Part shown: one piece after another, positions 27,316 to 37,263 of the stretch | Numbering within the stretch: the first letter of the stretch is position 1 | How the letters are laid out: every line of letters begins with the position of its first letter | DNA from: Bdellovibrionales bacterium Ga0074137 | GTDB taxonomy: Bacteria > Bdellovibrionota > Bdellovibrionia > Bdellovibrionales > JAMPXM01 | DNA: 64,000 bases | Reading direction: 5' to 3' | NCBI GenBank assembly: GCA_001464715.1 | Contig: LNDT01000031.1 | Location: 124,001 to 188,000, forward strand | Translations under genes and position numbers: made by a program | Notes under the pieces: model-generated | What the model was told of the DNA's origin: nothing | What the model saw: only the letters and a program-made list of their open reading frames with translations | The model's database searches: none

Positions 27316-27344
27316 TAAGTGGGAGTTCCGCCTTAAAGCCCCGC

Positions 27345-28364
27345 CTAGAGCTCCACAAACAGTGTTGCAGAGTCCGGCTTATTTTCAATTATTTTCATTT
27401 CCTGAAGCTGGACCGACAATTCGCTCCATCGGGCCGATGTCATAGAGCCAAGCGGCGTTTTTGAAATTGTTTTGCCTTCGATCAGCGGCTTTTGAGCGGT
27501 CGACATCTGCTCAAACGTCTCCAGTGCAATTGAAGGATTCAGCTCATTCATTTTTTGATTAATCTCAGTTGGTCGGTTGAGATAATGCAGCCACCCAGCG
27601 CGCACCGCCATGACGACATTTTTAACAAGTTCGGGACGCTCAAGCAGAACACTGCGACGCGTGATAACCACGGTGGTGTACGGATTGAATCCGCTCTCTG
27701 CGACCAAAAAGGTACGAATCTTGGCGCCTTGACGATTCGCCAGAAAGGGTTCGGAAGTTACGAAGCATTGCTGGGAATGATCTTTCCGAGCAAGAAAGTT
27801 GGAAATCCCGCCCAAGTAAGGAACGATTGAGGCCTTCATTCCACTGGCATATTTGCGCTGTAGGAAAACAGCATAGGGAAGACCCTTTTGCATCGCGATC
27901 GTACCGTTGCTCTTAAACACATCCGCCAACGACTCAAAGCTGCGCTCGGCGTGAGTCAAAAGACCTTGAGGATTTGTCTGAAACACCGCAAATAGAGCAA
28001 CGACATCGCTCCCTCGTGCCCGCGAAACAACAACTTCGTCACCGCTTGCTATTCCAAAATCAAACTGTCCTGCGGCGACCATTTGGACCACCGGCGTACC
28101 CGCGCCGCCTGGTACGATTTCAAGTTCAACACCATTTTTTTTATCGAGTTGAGTAATTTGAGCGGCGTAAAATCCACCAAACTGCGGCTCTGGCTTCCAG
28201 TTCAGCGCAAGGCGAACTTTTTCAAGAGGCTTCGAGACAGGCTTGGCTGGAACCTTTGAAACACTTTTTGATGCGAGGCTGATGGTCGGCGCGAGCCCAA
28301 ACAAACCCGCAAAAAGAATGAAAAAAGAAAAACGTAGCGACAGAAGACGGGCGTAACGAATCAT
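27345..28364 (-). CDS. NMT1/THI5-like ABC substrate-binding protein
   Basis: 339 residues with a signal peptide (FFILFAGLFGLAPTISLA). The mature part begins KVRLALNWKPEPQFGGFYAA, the hallmark of the NMT1/THI5-like group, and continues QFDFGIASGDEVVV. Relatives bind pyrimidine precursors of thiamine, or sulfonates/nitrate-type compounds. The three-gene importer order (ATPase, permease, binding protein) supports the role. No thiamine gene or riboswitch is visible here, so the ligand is open. Confidence 0.85.
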   Translation of the reverse strand: MIRYARLLSLRFSFFILFAGLFGLAPTISLASKSVSKVPAKPVSKPLEKVRLALNWKPEPQFGGFYAAQITQLDKKNGVELEIVPGGAGTPVVQMVAAGQFDFGIASGDEVVVSRARGSDVVALFAVFQTNPQGLLTHAERSFESLADVFKSNGTIAMQKGLPYAVFLQRKYASGMKASIVPYLGGISNFLARKDHSQQCFVTSEPFLANRQGAKIRTFLVAESGFNPYTTVVITRRSVLLERPELVKNVVMAVRAGWLHYLNRPTEINQKMNELNPSIALETFEQMSTAQKPLIEGKTISKTPLGSMTSARWSELSVQLQEMKIIENKPDSATLFVEL

Positions 28365-28381
28365 GAGTTTGGGTCCTCAAA

Positions 28382-29179
28382 TTAGGGTCTTTGCTCGGCT
28401 GATTCATCGGCGTACCACGAACGGAGCATCCGACGCGAGATGAAATCGATCAGTACAACAAGGAAAAGACCCAAAAATGACGATAGAAAAACAGCGGCAA
28501 AAACTTTATCAAGCCTTTGCTGGGTCCTTGCCGCATCCACGACCTCTCCTAGGCCACCACCGGCTATAAATTCCCCGACGATGGCTCCGATCACCGCAAG
28601 TCCGCTAGCAATGCGAAGCCCACTAAAGATAGCGGGAAGCGCCGCCGGTAGCTGAAGCTTCCACAGCGTTGCCAAGCGACTGGCGCGATGAATTCGAAAA
28701 AGATCCAAAAGCCGTGGCTCCGCTGACTGAAGACCCAGCATCGAGTTCGCAATTATCGGGAAGAGGGAAACGATAAATGAACTTGCAATCACTGTCGGTG
28801 GACCAAAACCAAACCATATGACCAACACCGGAGCGATGGCGATAATCGGGACTGTTTGGAAAAATGTAGCGTAGGGAAGAAAGGCTTTTCGCAGCCATGG
28901 CGAGAGCGACAAAAGCAGAGCCGCCGACGTTCCAGCAACGAAGCTCAATACAAGACCAATGAGTGCGGCTTTTGCGGTCGCAAAAAAACCCATCAAGTAC
29001 TCGAACCGATCGGTGTAAAGCGATATCGCGATCTCCGACGGTGCCGGCAGGATGTAACTTGGGACAAACTTTGAACGCACCAAAAATTCAAGGATGAAGG
29101 ACCCGAACAAGAGCGGCGCGAGTGGCGCTGCCAACGTCATCATCTTAGTTCCAAAAAAGTTAGAACGAGGTGATGTCAC
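28382..29179 (-). CDS. ABC importer permease (SsuC/TauC/ThiX type)
   Basis: 265 residues with about six membrane spans. The EAA loop is around NSMLGLQSAEPRLLDLFRIH and LPAALPAIFSGLRIASGLA, typical for the binding-protein-dependent permeases of the sulfonate/nitrate/pyrimidine class. The GTG start overlaps the ATPase stop (GTGA, 4 bp). Seventeen bases separate it from the binding-protein gene. Confidence 0.9.
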   Translation of the reverse strand: MTSPRSNFFGTKMMTLAAPLAPLLFGSFILEFLVRSKFVPSYILPAPSEIAISLYTDRFEYLMGFFATAKAALIGLVLSFVAGTSAALLLSLSPWLRKAFLPYATFFQTVPIIAIAPVLVIWFGFGPPTVIASSFIVSLFPIIANSMLGLQSAEPRLLDLFRIHRASRLATLWKLQLPAALPAIFSGLRIASGLAVIGAIVGEFIAGGGLGEVVDAARTQQRLDKVFAAVFLSSFLGLFLVVLIDFISRRMLRSWYADESAEQRP

Positions 29180-29970
29180 AACGATGCCACCGGTTGGTCA
29201 CTGCCTGTTTCACGAAACAAGTCCTGAAGCGCTGACACGTCATTTAGAAACTCAATGGATTGTCTCGTTTGGCGACCGCGATCAACCGCTCGAGCACTCT
29301 CTAGTGTTGACTGGCGATCGGCAATGACACGTGCCGGGCGATTCGAAAAAACAATTTGCCGCTCGGCTAAAAATGCAGCTTCGGACATTGAATGTGTCAC
29401 AAAAATTACCGTCATCGGAGAAGCTATCGATCCACTTTGCGCGGCTGACCCTTTCCAAAATCGCAGTAAATCCTCCTGCAATCGAAATCTGGTGATCTCA
29501 TCCAGAGCTGCGAACGGTTCATCCAGCAGAAGAATTAGAGGATTTGTGACCAGCGCGCGCGCCAGTGAAACACGCATCTTCATTCCGCCTGACAGCTGAC
29601 TCGGCTTTCGATCAAACGCGTCTTGAAGTCCGACGCGCTTAAGAGCTTCGCGGGCCCTTTTGTCGATGTCATCTTTCGCCGTGTTTTCAAGCTCCAAAGG
29701 AAGTCGCACGTTTTCAAGAGCCGTCCTCCACGGAAGCAGCATCGCATCTTGAAAGACGAAAGAGACCTTGAGGCCACTGACGCCCTCAATGAGCCCCGTG
29801 TCCGGAGTTTCAAGACCTGCGATGAGTCTAAGGAGTGTCGACTTCCCACAACCGCTGGGACCTAAAAAAGAGATGAACTGACCCGCCGGAATAGAAAGGT
29901 CGAGAGGGGGAACAACCAGTCCCGTCCCCTCGAAACTCTTACTGACGTTTCTAATTCCTATCAGAGACAT
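29176..29970 (-). CDS. ABC importer ATP-binding protein (SsuB/TauB type)
   Basis: 264 residues. Walker A is FLGPSGCGKSTLLRL, the signature is QLSGGMKMRVSLARAL, Walker B is LILLLDEPFAALDE, and the switch His is in VTHSMSEA. It energises the importer with the permease and NMT1-type binding protein. The start overlaps the end of the glutathione peroxidase gene by 10 bp, suggesting one operon. Confidence 0.93.
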   Translation of the reverse strand: MSLIGIRNVSKSFEGTGLVVPPLDLSIPAGQFISFLGPSGCGKSTLLRLIAGLETPDTGLIEGVSGLKVSFVFQDAMLLPWRTALENVRLPLELENTAKDDIDKRAREALKRVGLQDAFDRKPSQLSGGMKMRVSLARALVTNPLILLLDEPFAALDEITRFRLQEDLLRFWKGSAAQSGSIASPMTVIFVTHSMSEAAFLAERQIVFSNRPARVIADRQSTLESARAVDRGRQTRQSIEFLNDVSALQDLFRETGSDQPVASL

Positions 29971-30599
29971 GCCGCCGCATCGGAAAGGCGCGCTTCCAAC
30001 GTTTTCGTTAAACTCGAATCGAGAGGCTGAACGCCCGACTTGTATCGAGCGACGACGACTCCGTTTTTATCCACCAGAAACTTCTCAAAATTCCAGCCAA
30101 CTTCGCCTTTGAGCTTTTCATCAGCGCCTTCCGTCAAAAACTTGTAAAGCGGCTGCTTCTGCGCACCCTTCACAGGTCCCTTATCAAAAAGTGGGAACTT
30201 CACGTTGAAGTTGGTTTCGCAAAAGCTCTTAATTTCTTTATTCGTGCCAGGCTCTTGTCCGCCGAAATCATTCGATGGAAACCCGAGGACGACAAAACCT
30301 TTGGCTTTATAGGTTTCATAAAGTTTTTGAAGATCTTTGTACTGATCCGTATAGCCACAGCGCGAAGCCGTGTTCACGATCAGTGACACTTTCCCTTTGT
30401 ACTGATTGAGCGAGACAGATTTTCCCTCAACGTCCGTGACCGTGAAATCATAAGCACTTTTTTCGTTACTCACTCCGCAAGCTCCTTTTGTCGACGCTTC
30501 TTTCGGCGACGCTACTTTTGTGGACGCTTCAATTGGTCCGCTGACCGCTAAGATGGCGAACCCCGCCATCACGGCAAAACACGATGCAAACATCTTCAT
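29961..30599 (-). CDS. Exported glutathione peroxidase-like thiol peroxidase
   Basis: 212 residues with a signal peptide (FAVMAGFAILAVSGPIEA), so a periplasmic protein. The peroxidatic Cys81 is in NTASRCGYTDQY, Gln115 in FGGQEPGTN and Trp169 in VGWNFEKFLVDKNG complete the catalytic set. It uses cysteine rather than selenocysteine, so thioredoxin-like donors are more likely than glutathione. A GGGGG ribosome site lies upstream, partly inside a possible hairpin. Confidence 0.93.
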   Translation of the reverse strand: MKMFASCFAVMAGFAILAVSGPIEASTKVASPKEASTKGACGVSNEKSAYDFTVTDVEGKSVSLNQYKGKVSLIVNTASRCGYTDQYKDLQKLYETYKAKGFVVLGFPSNDFGGQEPGTNKEIKSFCETNFNVKFPLFDKGPVKGAQKQPLYKFLTEGADEKLKGEVGWNFEKFLVDKNGVVVARYKSGVQPLDSSLTKTLEARLSDAAACL

Positions 30600-30606
30600 T
30601 GTTGAA

Positions 30607-30651
30607 CCCCCATTGTCGGGGAAAGTGTAGCAGCCTTAAAAAATTAAGGCT
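30607..30651 (-). promoter_or_regulatory. Two hairpins in the leader of the peroxidase gene
   Basis: AGCCTTAA (30632-30639) and TTAAGGCT (30644-30651) form a perfect 8-bp stem with a 4-nt loop. Nearer the start, CCCC and GGGG arms (about 30607-30621) enclose the GGGGG ribosome site on minus. The first sits just after the stop of the upstream lipoprotein gene but lacks a following T-run. Confidence 0.4.
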
Positions 30652-30658
30652 TGAAAAA

Positions 30659-33424
30659 TCACGGAATTGACTCGGAGGCGTCGCGCAGAGCATTGATCCA
30701 AGGGCGAGAAATTCTGCGCCACTGCGTCGCTCGTTCGGCGCTCATGTGTAGAGACAAACGCTCGCCCGCGACCAAAAGTGTAGAAACCGACTCAAGACTT
30801 AGAGGCGCACTGATATCAGTTTTTTCTGAAAAGAACGCGAGATCCGGTTTAAAAAACGCGGTTGTCGTGGCCGAGAACAAATCAATGGCCGCATTTCTAA
30901 AGAGACCCGCTGAAATCACCTCGGAGGCATCAAGAAGAGCGCGAATGACAACGGCCTGATCTATGAGATTTGGTTCACCCCACATTCCGAGCGCGACATT
31001 ATCTTCGGACCTCATAAAGACCGGAAGAACCAGGCCTTTGGATCCTATCGCTTCGCCGGAAAGAAAGTTCGCCAGCACCATCACTAAAAGCTTAAGATCC
31101 TTTCGCGCCGAAATAATCTGATCAACGGGCCGTAAGCCGTTCTCGTCAGCCGTTGTCAGCACGTCGGACTTTGAGTTCTCAATCCCGTCGGTCGCTCGCA
31201 AAAATTCAGAAATCGCCGACAAAAACCTCGCAACATCGATCGTGTTCGACTTTGTCGAACGGACGCCGTCGACCATATCAAACATCGTGGCGCGAAGCGC
31301 CTGCTGGGTTGGATCTTTGGACGGATCTTCTTCATTGGCCCAGTGCATGTTTCGACCGGGCTGGATCAATGCGACGGGCGAACGGAATTTGGTCATATTG
31401 TTTAAAATCGCACCCGCATTTCCAACGGCGGCAGCGTAAAACAAATCTTTCGGAAACAGCTTTTGATCGACAGATTCACGCGGAAGATCCGGAACAAAAT
31501 CCGCAACGTTGACGTTACCTAAGATGCGGTCGAAGGCCGATGGCTCCCAATCACGAAGACTCATCGCCAAGCGACTGAGGCCTCGTAAAAGTTCGGCCTG
31601 ACCCACGACACCGACGGTCAGAGTCGCTGGCAGTGTCGAGGAGACGACAAGGTCCAACGGCCTTGCTCCTGAAATCGTAAAAGCATCGGGAACTGCGTAC
31701 ATCGTCTCAGACGAAAGGAGTGTGCGAAGATTAAAACGCTTCGGATCCCTGTTGAGGGCCGCCTCTGGCGAAGCGACTGAAAAAGAGAATGAGTCAAACG
31801 GCTTACGACCCTCTGTGGTGAACCCACCGACCATCAAAACTTTATTTATCTGTTCAAAGAAAACGCGGCTCATCGCCTGACGAATGCGGATCGGATTGAC
31901 TCCAGAAAGCCCTAGCGCGGACTCCATATGAAAGTCATGCATCTCCGTCGCCGATGACAAGCCCGCGCCAATCGCTGCGGCCCCTGTTTCAATGCGGCTC
32001 TGATTCTGCGATCCCCCCGGACCGGGTCTTCGTGCCACTTTGATCTGATCGCGGTCCGACGAACTTCCCAAACGCTCGGCCGAACGCTCGGCCAGACGCT
32101 CAGAGGGAATTGAAAAATCGAGGTCGACGCGAATCTGGGTCGGCTCAACTCCTGAGATCGTATCCTTCTCCTTGACCCCAAGGCGCGAGACCGCCATCCG
32201 GTCCAAAACGACGCGCATATACTTTCCGTAATCGTCGACGATTTCGGTGATCGTCGCTTTTTGTCGCTGAAGTTCGTCTCTGATCTGTGCGTAAACTTCT
32301 TCGTGAAACTTCGGAAGAAACTTTACGGCCTCGTTTTCAAGTTCCGAACGAATGGACTCTTCCGCGGCGGCGGCCAAGAGGTTTCGAATTTTTGCGATCC
32401 CGAATTTTTCCACTTCAGGCAAGATAAAGAGTGCTCTCTTTATTCGAGTGAAAAACCCGCAGCCAGTTTTAACACATTCAAGTTCTTCCGCTGTCTGACT
32501 GATGAAGAAGTCATAAAGATCCGGCGCCATCTTCTTGAACTTCGTTTCACGAACCTTTGTCGACGACACCAACCAGAAGTCGACCAAAACCGACAGAGCC
32601 GACTTTGCATCGCGAATTCTTTCGACCTCCCGAGGCAATCTTTCTGCGAGATCAAGCTGTTGATCGATCTCACGACCCAGCTCGACACCCTCTTGCTTAA
32701 GGACCTGGCGAATCTTCGCCACAAAATCGTAGGCCTTTGGTTCATTGTAAGCCAACGCAAATTGCGCGCGGATCCGTTTTAGCTTGGGACCAAAATTCAC
32801 GCGAAGCTCGCGAATCAACTCTGTCTTCACGGCGCGGTCGACTTGGCTCTTTTCAACGTCTCTCACAAAGTCGACAAGAAAGGTGTCGATCAGGCCCACC
32901 AAGGAAACAAGCGATGTTCGTTCGGTCGGCCAAGCCGTTTTCTCGCTGCGAAAACGAAGAATTTCTTTGATCAGTGTGTCTTGCGACGACAGCATCGCCA
33001 CGCCCGAGTTGACCGCTTTCTTTGTATCCGATCGTGTTTCGCCAATCGCTGCTGACGCAAACGCGGAGTTCCGCACCGAGTGCGACCACGCAACGTCTTT
33101 TCGAGCGACGGATCGATGCATCCGAAGCGCCATGCGCCCCAGTGCCGGAGCCTTCACGGTTCTAGATAACCACCCAAGGTCCTCGGCCGCGCGGTACCAA
33201 GAGGCCGTTTCAATATCGCCCTTCCAGCGCACTGAGGATGCCTGCGGCAAAGACTCCATTTTTACTTCGGCCATATTGATAATGCCGTCCTCGCGGGAGG
33301 GGCCGAAGTTTTGATTCACATCTTTAAATTTTCGAGAAACGGGCTCTGGCGAACACGACACCAAAAGCGCAGCGACAATAGCGGCCACCAAAGTACTAGA
33401 AAAAGAGCTGAAGCCAGATTTCAT
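30659..33424 (-). CDS. Large orphan lipoprotein
   Basis: 921 residues. Lipobox LLVSC near residue 24. The mature part is mostly helical and rich in Arg, Glu and Ala, with a Pro/Gly-rich break (RRPGPGGSQNQS) near residue 460 separating two large halves. I recognise no domain. ATG 33424 is chosen to put the lipobox in place; an upstream reading is unlikely. Its start overlaps the outer-membrane protein gene by 29 bp, so the two are probably translated together. They may act as a pair at the outer membrane; this is inference. Confidence 0.75.
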   Translation of the reverse strand: MKSGFSSFSSTLVAAIVAALLVSCSPEPVSRKFKDVNQNFGPSREDGIINMAEVKMESLPQASSVRWKGDIETASWYRAAEDLGWLSRTVKAPALGRMALRMHRSVARKDVAWSHSVRNSAFASAAIGETRSDTKKAVNSGVAMLSSQDTLIKEILRFRSEKTAWPTERTSLVSLVGLIDTFLVDFVRDVEKSQVDRAVKTELIRELRVNFGPKLKRIRAQFALAYNEPKAYDFVAKIRQVLKQEGVELGREIDQQLDLAERLPREVERIRDAKSALSVLVDFWLVSSTKVRETKFKKMAPDLYDFFISQTAEELECVKTGCGFFTRIKRALFILPEVEKFGIAKIRNLLAAAAEESIRSELENEAVKFLPKFHEEVYAQIRDELQRQKATITEIVDDYGKYMRVVLDRMAVSRLGVKEKDTISGVEPTQIRVDLDFSIPSERLAERSAERLGSSSDRDQIKVARRPGPGGSQNQSRIETGAAAIGAGLSSATEMHDFHMESALGLSGVNPIRIRQAMSRVFFEQINKVLMVGGFTTEGRKPFDSFSFSVASPEAALNRDPKRFNLRTLLSSETMYAVPDAFTISGARPLDLVVSSTLPATLTVGVVGQAELLRGLSRLAMSLRDWEPSAFDRILGNVNVADFVPDLPRESVDQKLFPKDLFYAAAVGNAGAILNNMTKFRSPVALIQPGRNMHWANEEDPSKDPTQQALRATMFDMVDGVRSTKSNTIDVARFLSAISEFLRATDGIENSKSDVLTTADENGLRPVDQIISARKDLKLLVMVLANFLSGEAIGSKGLVLPVFMRSEDNVALGMWGEPNLIDQAVVIRALLDASEVISAGLFRNAAIDLFSATTTAFFKPDLAFFSEKTDISAPLSLESVSTLLVAGERLSLHMSAERATQWRRISRPWINALRDASESIP

Positions 33425-34631
33425 GAATCGTCGCCCTTTCCGTATTGATTCCACCGATCGTATCTGAAAATTCATAAGCGATCATCGCTGGCAAAATCGC
33501 ACGCCCATCGAGAAACGTCTCAACGCTGGAATAAGTAACGCCCATTCGCACACGGTCGGAATTCGATACACCGCGCGCCAAGAGATCATAGCGTTTCGCC
33601 CCGCCGCCCGAATACTCGTCGCCAGCTTTTCGTGTGCCTTCAATACCAAGCGCCAGATCCAACGTCTCTGTCGCTGAATAAGTCACACTGCCGCCCGCGA
33701 AGAAAGCGCCGCCGGTGGAACGAGATACGGTTTCTTTCGTCTCAACGCCAGGAAGCGTGTCTTGTTCATTCAATGGAACCCTGCGAACAACGCTGTCGTC
33801 GAAAGTGTACCGATAGCCGGTTTTCGCGGCGAACTGCCAACGCCCTCGGAACACGTAATTTCCAAGAATTTGATTCTCAATGGCCAAGTAACCGAACGCC
33901 CCAAGATCGGCCAGATCGTCAGGGTCATCGCCCTCACCGGTGGGAAGAGATAGAATTGTTTTGAATTGGGCCGACGTCGTCTCGCGCTTTGCGAATTGCA
34001 ATATGCTTACAAGCTGCACGTCGCCCAGCTGAGTCTCGTCACGGTCTGTGAGAGTGCGGTAGCCTTTTTGAGCAAGCATCGACTGAGCCGTCGCGGCCAA
34101 GTTGATATTTACGTCCGCCAGACCCTGATTAATTTCTCCCGATGCATCGCCGACGATAGCGCGAACAGCCTGCACGTTTGAACCCGTTTGCGTGAGCGAA
34201 AGTTTGTTCTTATAATTGAGAATCGGCACACCCACTCCAAGAGTCCAGTTGCCTGTAATCCCTCGAGCATAGACCGGCGCCATGTACCGCACTTCAGGTT
34301 TCGTCTCGACTCGAAGAACTCCGAGCGACAATTGATCACCCAGGCGCTGATCTCCAAACTGATTGAGCACCGCAATCAATTGGTTCACTCTAGGTTCATA
34401 CTGAGCCAGCGCCTTCGCATCAAATTCGATCGAATTAATTTCGCCAAGGCTCATGAGATCGCCATTGGACATGAACTTAAAGCCGATGCCAGAGACGACA
34501 CCCATTCGAATCGACGGAGAGTTCACGGATTCCGGCAAAACTTCAGTTGAATCCATCGCCCGTGCCGACGGCGGCGAAATCACCGCAAACAAAAGACTCA
34601 AGGAAATGGCGAAAAAACTAAATATTTTCAA
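33396..34631 (-). CDS. Probable outer-membrane beta-barrel protein
   Basis: 411 residues with a signal peptide (ISLSLLFAVISPPSARA). Alternating aromatic/polar strands run through the mature part (GNYVFRGRWQFAAKTGYRYT, AGGSVTYSATETLDLALGIE) and it ends in Phe (IWLQLFF), the usual barrel-assembly signal. TTG 34631 is supported by GGAAGGAG seven bases upstream. No family is recognised. It heads a run of minus-strand genes down to the ABC importer. Confidence 0.78.
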   Translation of the reverse strand: MKIFSFFAISLSLLFAVISPPSARAMDSTEVLPESVNSPSIRMGVVSGIGFKFMSNGDLMSLGEINSIEFDAKALAQYEPRVNQLIAVLNQFGDQRLGDQLSLGVLRVETKPEVRYMAPVYARGITGNWTLGVGVPILNYKNKLSLTQTGSNVQAVRAIVGDASGEINQGLADVNINLAATAQSMLAQKGYRTLTDRDETQLGDVQLVSILQFAKRETTSAQFKTILSLPTGEGDDPDDLADLGAFGYLAIENQILGNYVFRGRWQFAAKTGYRYTFDDSVVRRVPLNEQDTLPGVETKETVSRSTGGAFFAGGSVTYSATETLDLALGIEGTRKAGDEYSGGGAKRYDLLARGVSNSDRVRMGVTYSSVETFLDGRAILPAMIAYEFSDTIGGINTERATIHEIWLQLFF

Positions 34632-34903
34632 AAGCCCTCTCCTTCCCTCACTCCAACCGCAGGCGAATTTCGCGCCAACTTTTGACCGGCGCCGAACCGG
34701 TCTCTTGGAATGCCTCCATAAACCACAAGTGCGCGTTTTGCCCTAGAAAAAAAAGACCATGCCAAATCATCTAACAGCCCGACAGTTTCAATTCGATTTC
34801 GTCAAAAAAAAGTTGAAAACCCTGCACAAAAATCGGCCCAATTGTGGCCTCTCGCTCAAGATCGATACTTGCCGTGCCAACAACAAAGCCGTACACGAAA
34901 AGA

Positions 34904-36124
34904 ATGGCTGACGCGGTTTCAGGTGATCGAATAATTTGCGCAAAAGCGGGCCTCTGTTCGGGCTGCGATCTAGTTCATCTCGATAGAAATCATCTGACAT
35001 TGGAGCGATCCACCGCTTTAAAACGCCTTGGCCTTTTCGACGTTCCCGTTCAGACACGTTGGATTGAAGCTGGCGGTCTTCGCGACCGCCTCGAATTTAC
35101 ACTTGAACTCACATCAGTGGCGGAGGCTCAAGAGGCTTCACCTCGTCTCGGTTTGTTCGCAATTGCCCCGACAAGTTCGAGCCCACGCGAGATCGTCGAT
35201 ATCGATGTTTGCCCTCAGCTTTCAACAAACCTTCAAGCGTGGCTCTCCGAATTTCGCAAAGATCTCCCGCCGCTGGAGGCGCGCGGCAGTGTTCGGCTTC
35301 GAGTTTCACCCACAAACCTTCGCGGTGTTTGGCTCGATTTTGCCAACGAAGACATTCTAAATATCCTTGAGGAAGGCCAGTGGCTCGAACGTCAGCTTAC
35401 AGCCGGTGTCATTGTTGAAATGGGACAGAAACGAAAACGGGCCGTTCGAGCCGATTCAGGCCCAAGATCCCACAAGCTAACCGAAGTCGACCACGCACCG
35501 TGGTTTCAGAGCTGGGTTTATAAAAGTGGATCTGAAAAATTGGCACCCACTCCACTGTTTGGAGCCATCGGAACATTCACCCAACCTGGATTTCAAGCGA
35601 ATCAAGTTCTTGTCGAAACCGTTCTTCAGCACGCGAAAATCAGTCACCCGAACTTTGATTCAGACTTTCGAATCGCCGAGTTCGGAGCCGGCATCGGAAA
35701 CTTTACTCTACCGCTGCTTTCAACAGGTGCTGCGGTCCATGTGTTCGAATCTGATCGTGTGGCTCTTGAAGCCTTGCACCTTGGTGTCGAGGCCGCAGGT
35801 CTTGACCGAAGCCGTCTGACGGTTCACGTGGGCGATTTTATTCTGTCCTCGAAAGCGGCCGAACGGGCCAAAACTGCCTCTGGAAATTTTGATTTCAATC
35901 TTGTGATTGTCGACCCTCCACGTCCCGGACTGGGGGATTTCATTTCAAGCCTCGCTGAAAATACGCGGGGTGCCGACTGGGTTTATGTTTCTTGCTACCC
36001 AGAAAGCTTCGCCAAGGACCGAGTCGAACTTGAGCGCCAGGGTCTTAAACTTCAATCAATCACCATCGTCGAGCAGTTCCCGTTCACTCGTCACTTTGAA
36101 ATCGTCGCGAGCTTTTCAGCATGA
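34904..36124 (+). CDS. TrmA/RlmD-family RNA uracil methyltransferase with iron-sulfur motif
   Basis: 406 residues. CAKAGLCSGCDLVH near residue 10 is the CxxxxxCxxC part of the 4Fe-4S site seen in RlmD/RlmC. A C-terminal SAM fold has IAEFGAGIGNFTLP, then IVDPPRPGL and the catalytic Cys in YVSCYPESFA, ending EQFPFTRHFEIVA. The family makes 5-methyluridine in rRNA or tRNA. The N-terminal TRAM domain of RlmD is absent. ATG 34904 is chosen; a GTG at 34844 would add 20 residues. The stop overlaps the next start (ATGA). Confidence 0.85.
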   Translation: MADAVSGDRIICAKAGLCSGCDLVHLDRNHLTLERSTALKRLGLFDVPVQTRWIEAGGLRDRLEFTLELTSVAEAQEASPRLGLFAIAPTSSSPREIVDIDVCPQLSTNLQAWLSEFRKDLPPLEARGSVRLRVSPTNLRGVWLDFANEDILNILEEGQWLERQLTAGVIVEMGQKRKRAVRADSGPRSHKLTEVDHAPWFQSWVYKSGSEKLAPTPLFGAIGTFTQPGFQANQVLVETVLQHAKISHPNFDSDFRIAEFGAGIGNFTLPLLSTGAAVHVFESDRVALEALHLGVEAAGLDRSRLTVHVGDFILSSKAAERAKTASGNFDFNLVIVDPPRPGLGDFISSLAENTRGADWVYVSCYPESFAKDRVELERQGLKLQSITIVEQFPFTRHFEIVASFSA

Positions 36125-37263
36125 ACGAAACTGTGAGGACGTTACGTTGCTTGATTGAAAACGCGGAACCATTTCGCGGGGTCGTAGAGAATGGGCACAT
36201 TCAAACTCTTCTCGGACACTTCCTCCCCAGCGCGAATCTGTCCGCCCCAGGTTTCGACTCCTCACTTGAGCAAGTCGAACTCTTACTTCCCGATGGCGAT
36301 CGGCTGATCGGGTTTCGCGGGCGGCCCAGAAATAATCTTCGCGATCAAGGCTACCTTCACATTTTTCACGGCCTCGCCGGCTCGACGCAATCATCCTACA
36401 TGCGGCGGACCGCCCACATGGCTCGAGAGCTTGGCTTGAACGCTGTGATGTGGAACCACCGCGGTTGTGGCCCGGGGCGAAAGCTGGCGCTTCAGCCCTA
36501 CCACTCGGGACGAAGCGACGATCTTTCAAGGGTTGTGAAATGGGGCCGAGACCAAGAAATTCAAGAAGGTCGCACAACCGATGGCCGTCATGGTGTCGTC
36601 GGCTTCAGCCTCAGTGGCAATGCGACGGTTCTACTTGCGGCTGGAGTGGTCCCGACTCTCGGTCAAAAACCACTTTCGGCAAATGTGTTCGAGAACACAT
36701 TGAAGGGCTCACTTCCGGATTTCGCAATCGCCGTAAGTCCTCCGTTTGACCTTGCAAAAGCCGCACGACGCCTCAGCTCCGGCGGAACTCGCATCTACGG
36801 GCAAAGTTTTCTTCCAGCGCTAATTGAAAGTCTTGATGACCGATCGGCAGCTGACGAATTTGCAGCAAAAGCGCGAAAAAAACTTCGACTTTACGACAGC
36901 ATTGGAACTTTTGACGCTCACTACACAGGCGTCGCCAGCGGATTCCATGATCATTTTGATTACTACAAACGAGCCTCCTCGGGACCTTACTTGAATCTCG
37001 CGCAGCGCCCGCTGGTCGTGCTTACAGCCGACGATGATCCCATCACGCATGGATCAAAGGACCTCGCCTTCAGTGGAGAAGAAAAAGACCCATCGGAAAT
37101 CGCAAATCCATTTTTGATCAAAGACTTTCAGAAGTGTGGAGGTCACATGGGATTCATCGACCAAGTCGGCCTCACAGCAAAACTTAGCGACGAACCACGT
37201 TGGCTCGAAAAGCGAATTCGACTTTACCTTAAGACGTTTCTCGACGAGGATCTTAGCCAATGA
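36121..37263 (+). CDS. YheT-type alpha/beta hydrolase
   Basis: 380 residues. ENGHIQTLLGHFLP at the N-terminus is a family hallmark. The fold shows LHIFHGLAGSTQSSY, the nucleophile elbow VGFSLSGNAT, the acid in LTADDDPIT and the base in CGGHMGFID. The family is widespread and poorly characterised; esterase activity is likely. It overlaps the methyltransferase by 4 bp and the DUF1499 gene by 4 bp, giving a tight three-gene unit. Confidence 0.92.
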   Translation: MNETVRTLRCLIENAEPFRGVVENGHIQTLLGHFLPSANLSAPGFDSSLEQVELLLPDGDRLIGFRGRPRNNLRDQGYLHIFHGLAGSTQSSYMRRTAHMARELGLNAVMWNHRGCGPGRKLALQPYHSGRSDDLSRVVKWGRDQEIQEGRTTDGRHGVVGFSLSGNATVLLAAGVVPTLGQKPLSANVFENTLKGSLPDFAIAVSPPFDLAKAARRLSSGGTRIYGQSFLPALIESLDDRSAADEFAAKARKKLRLYDSIGTFDAHYTGVASGFHDHFDYYKRASSGPYLNLAQRPLVVLTADDDPITHGSKDLAFSGEEKDPSEIANPFLIKDFQKCGGHMGFIDQVGLTAKLSDEPRWLEKRIRLYLKTFLDEDLSQ

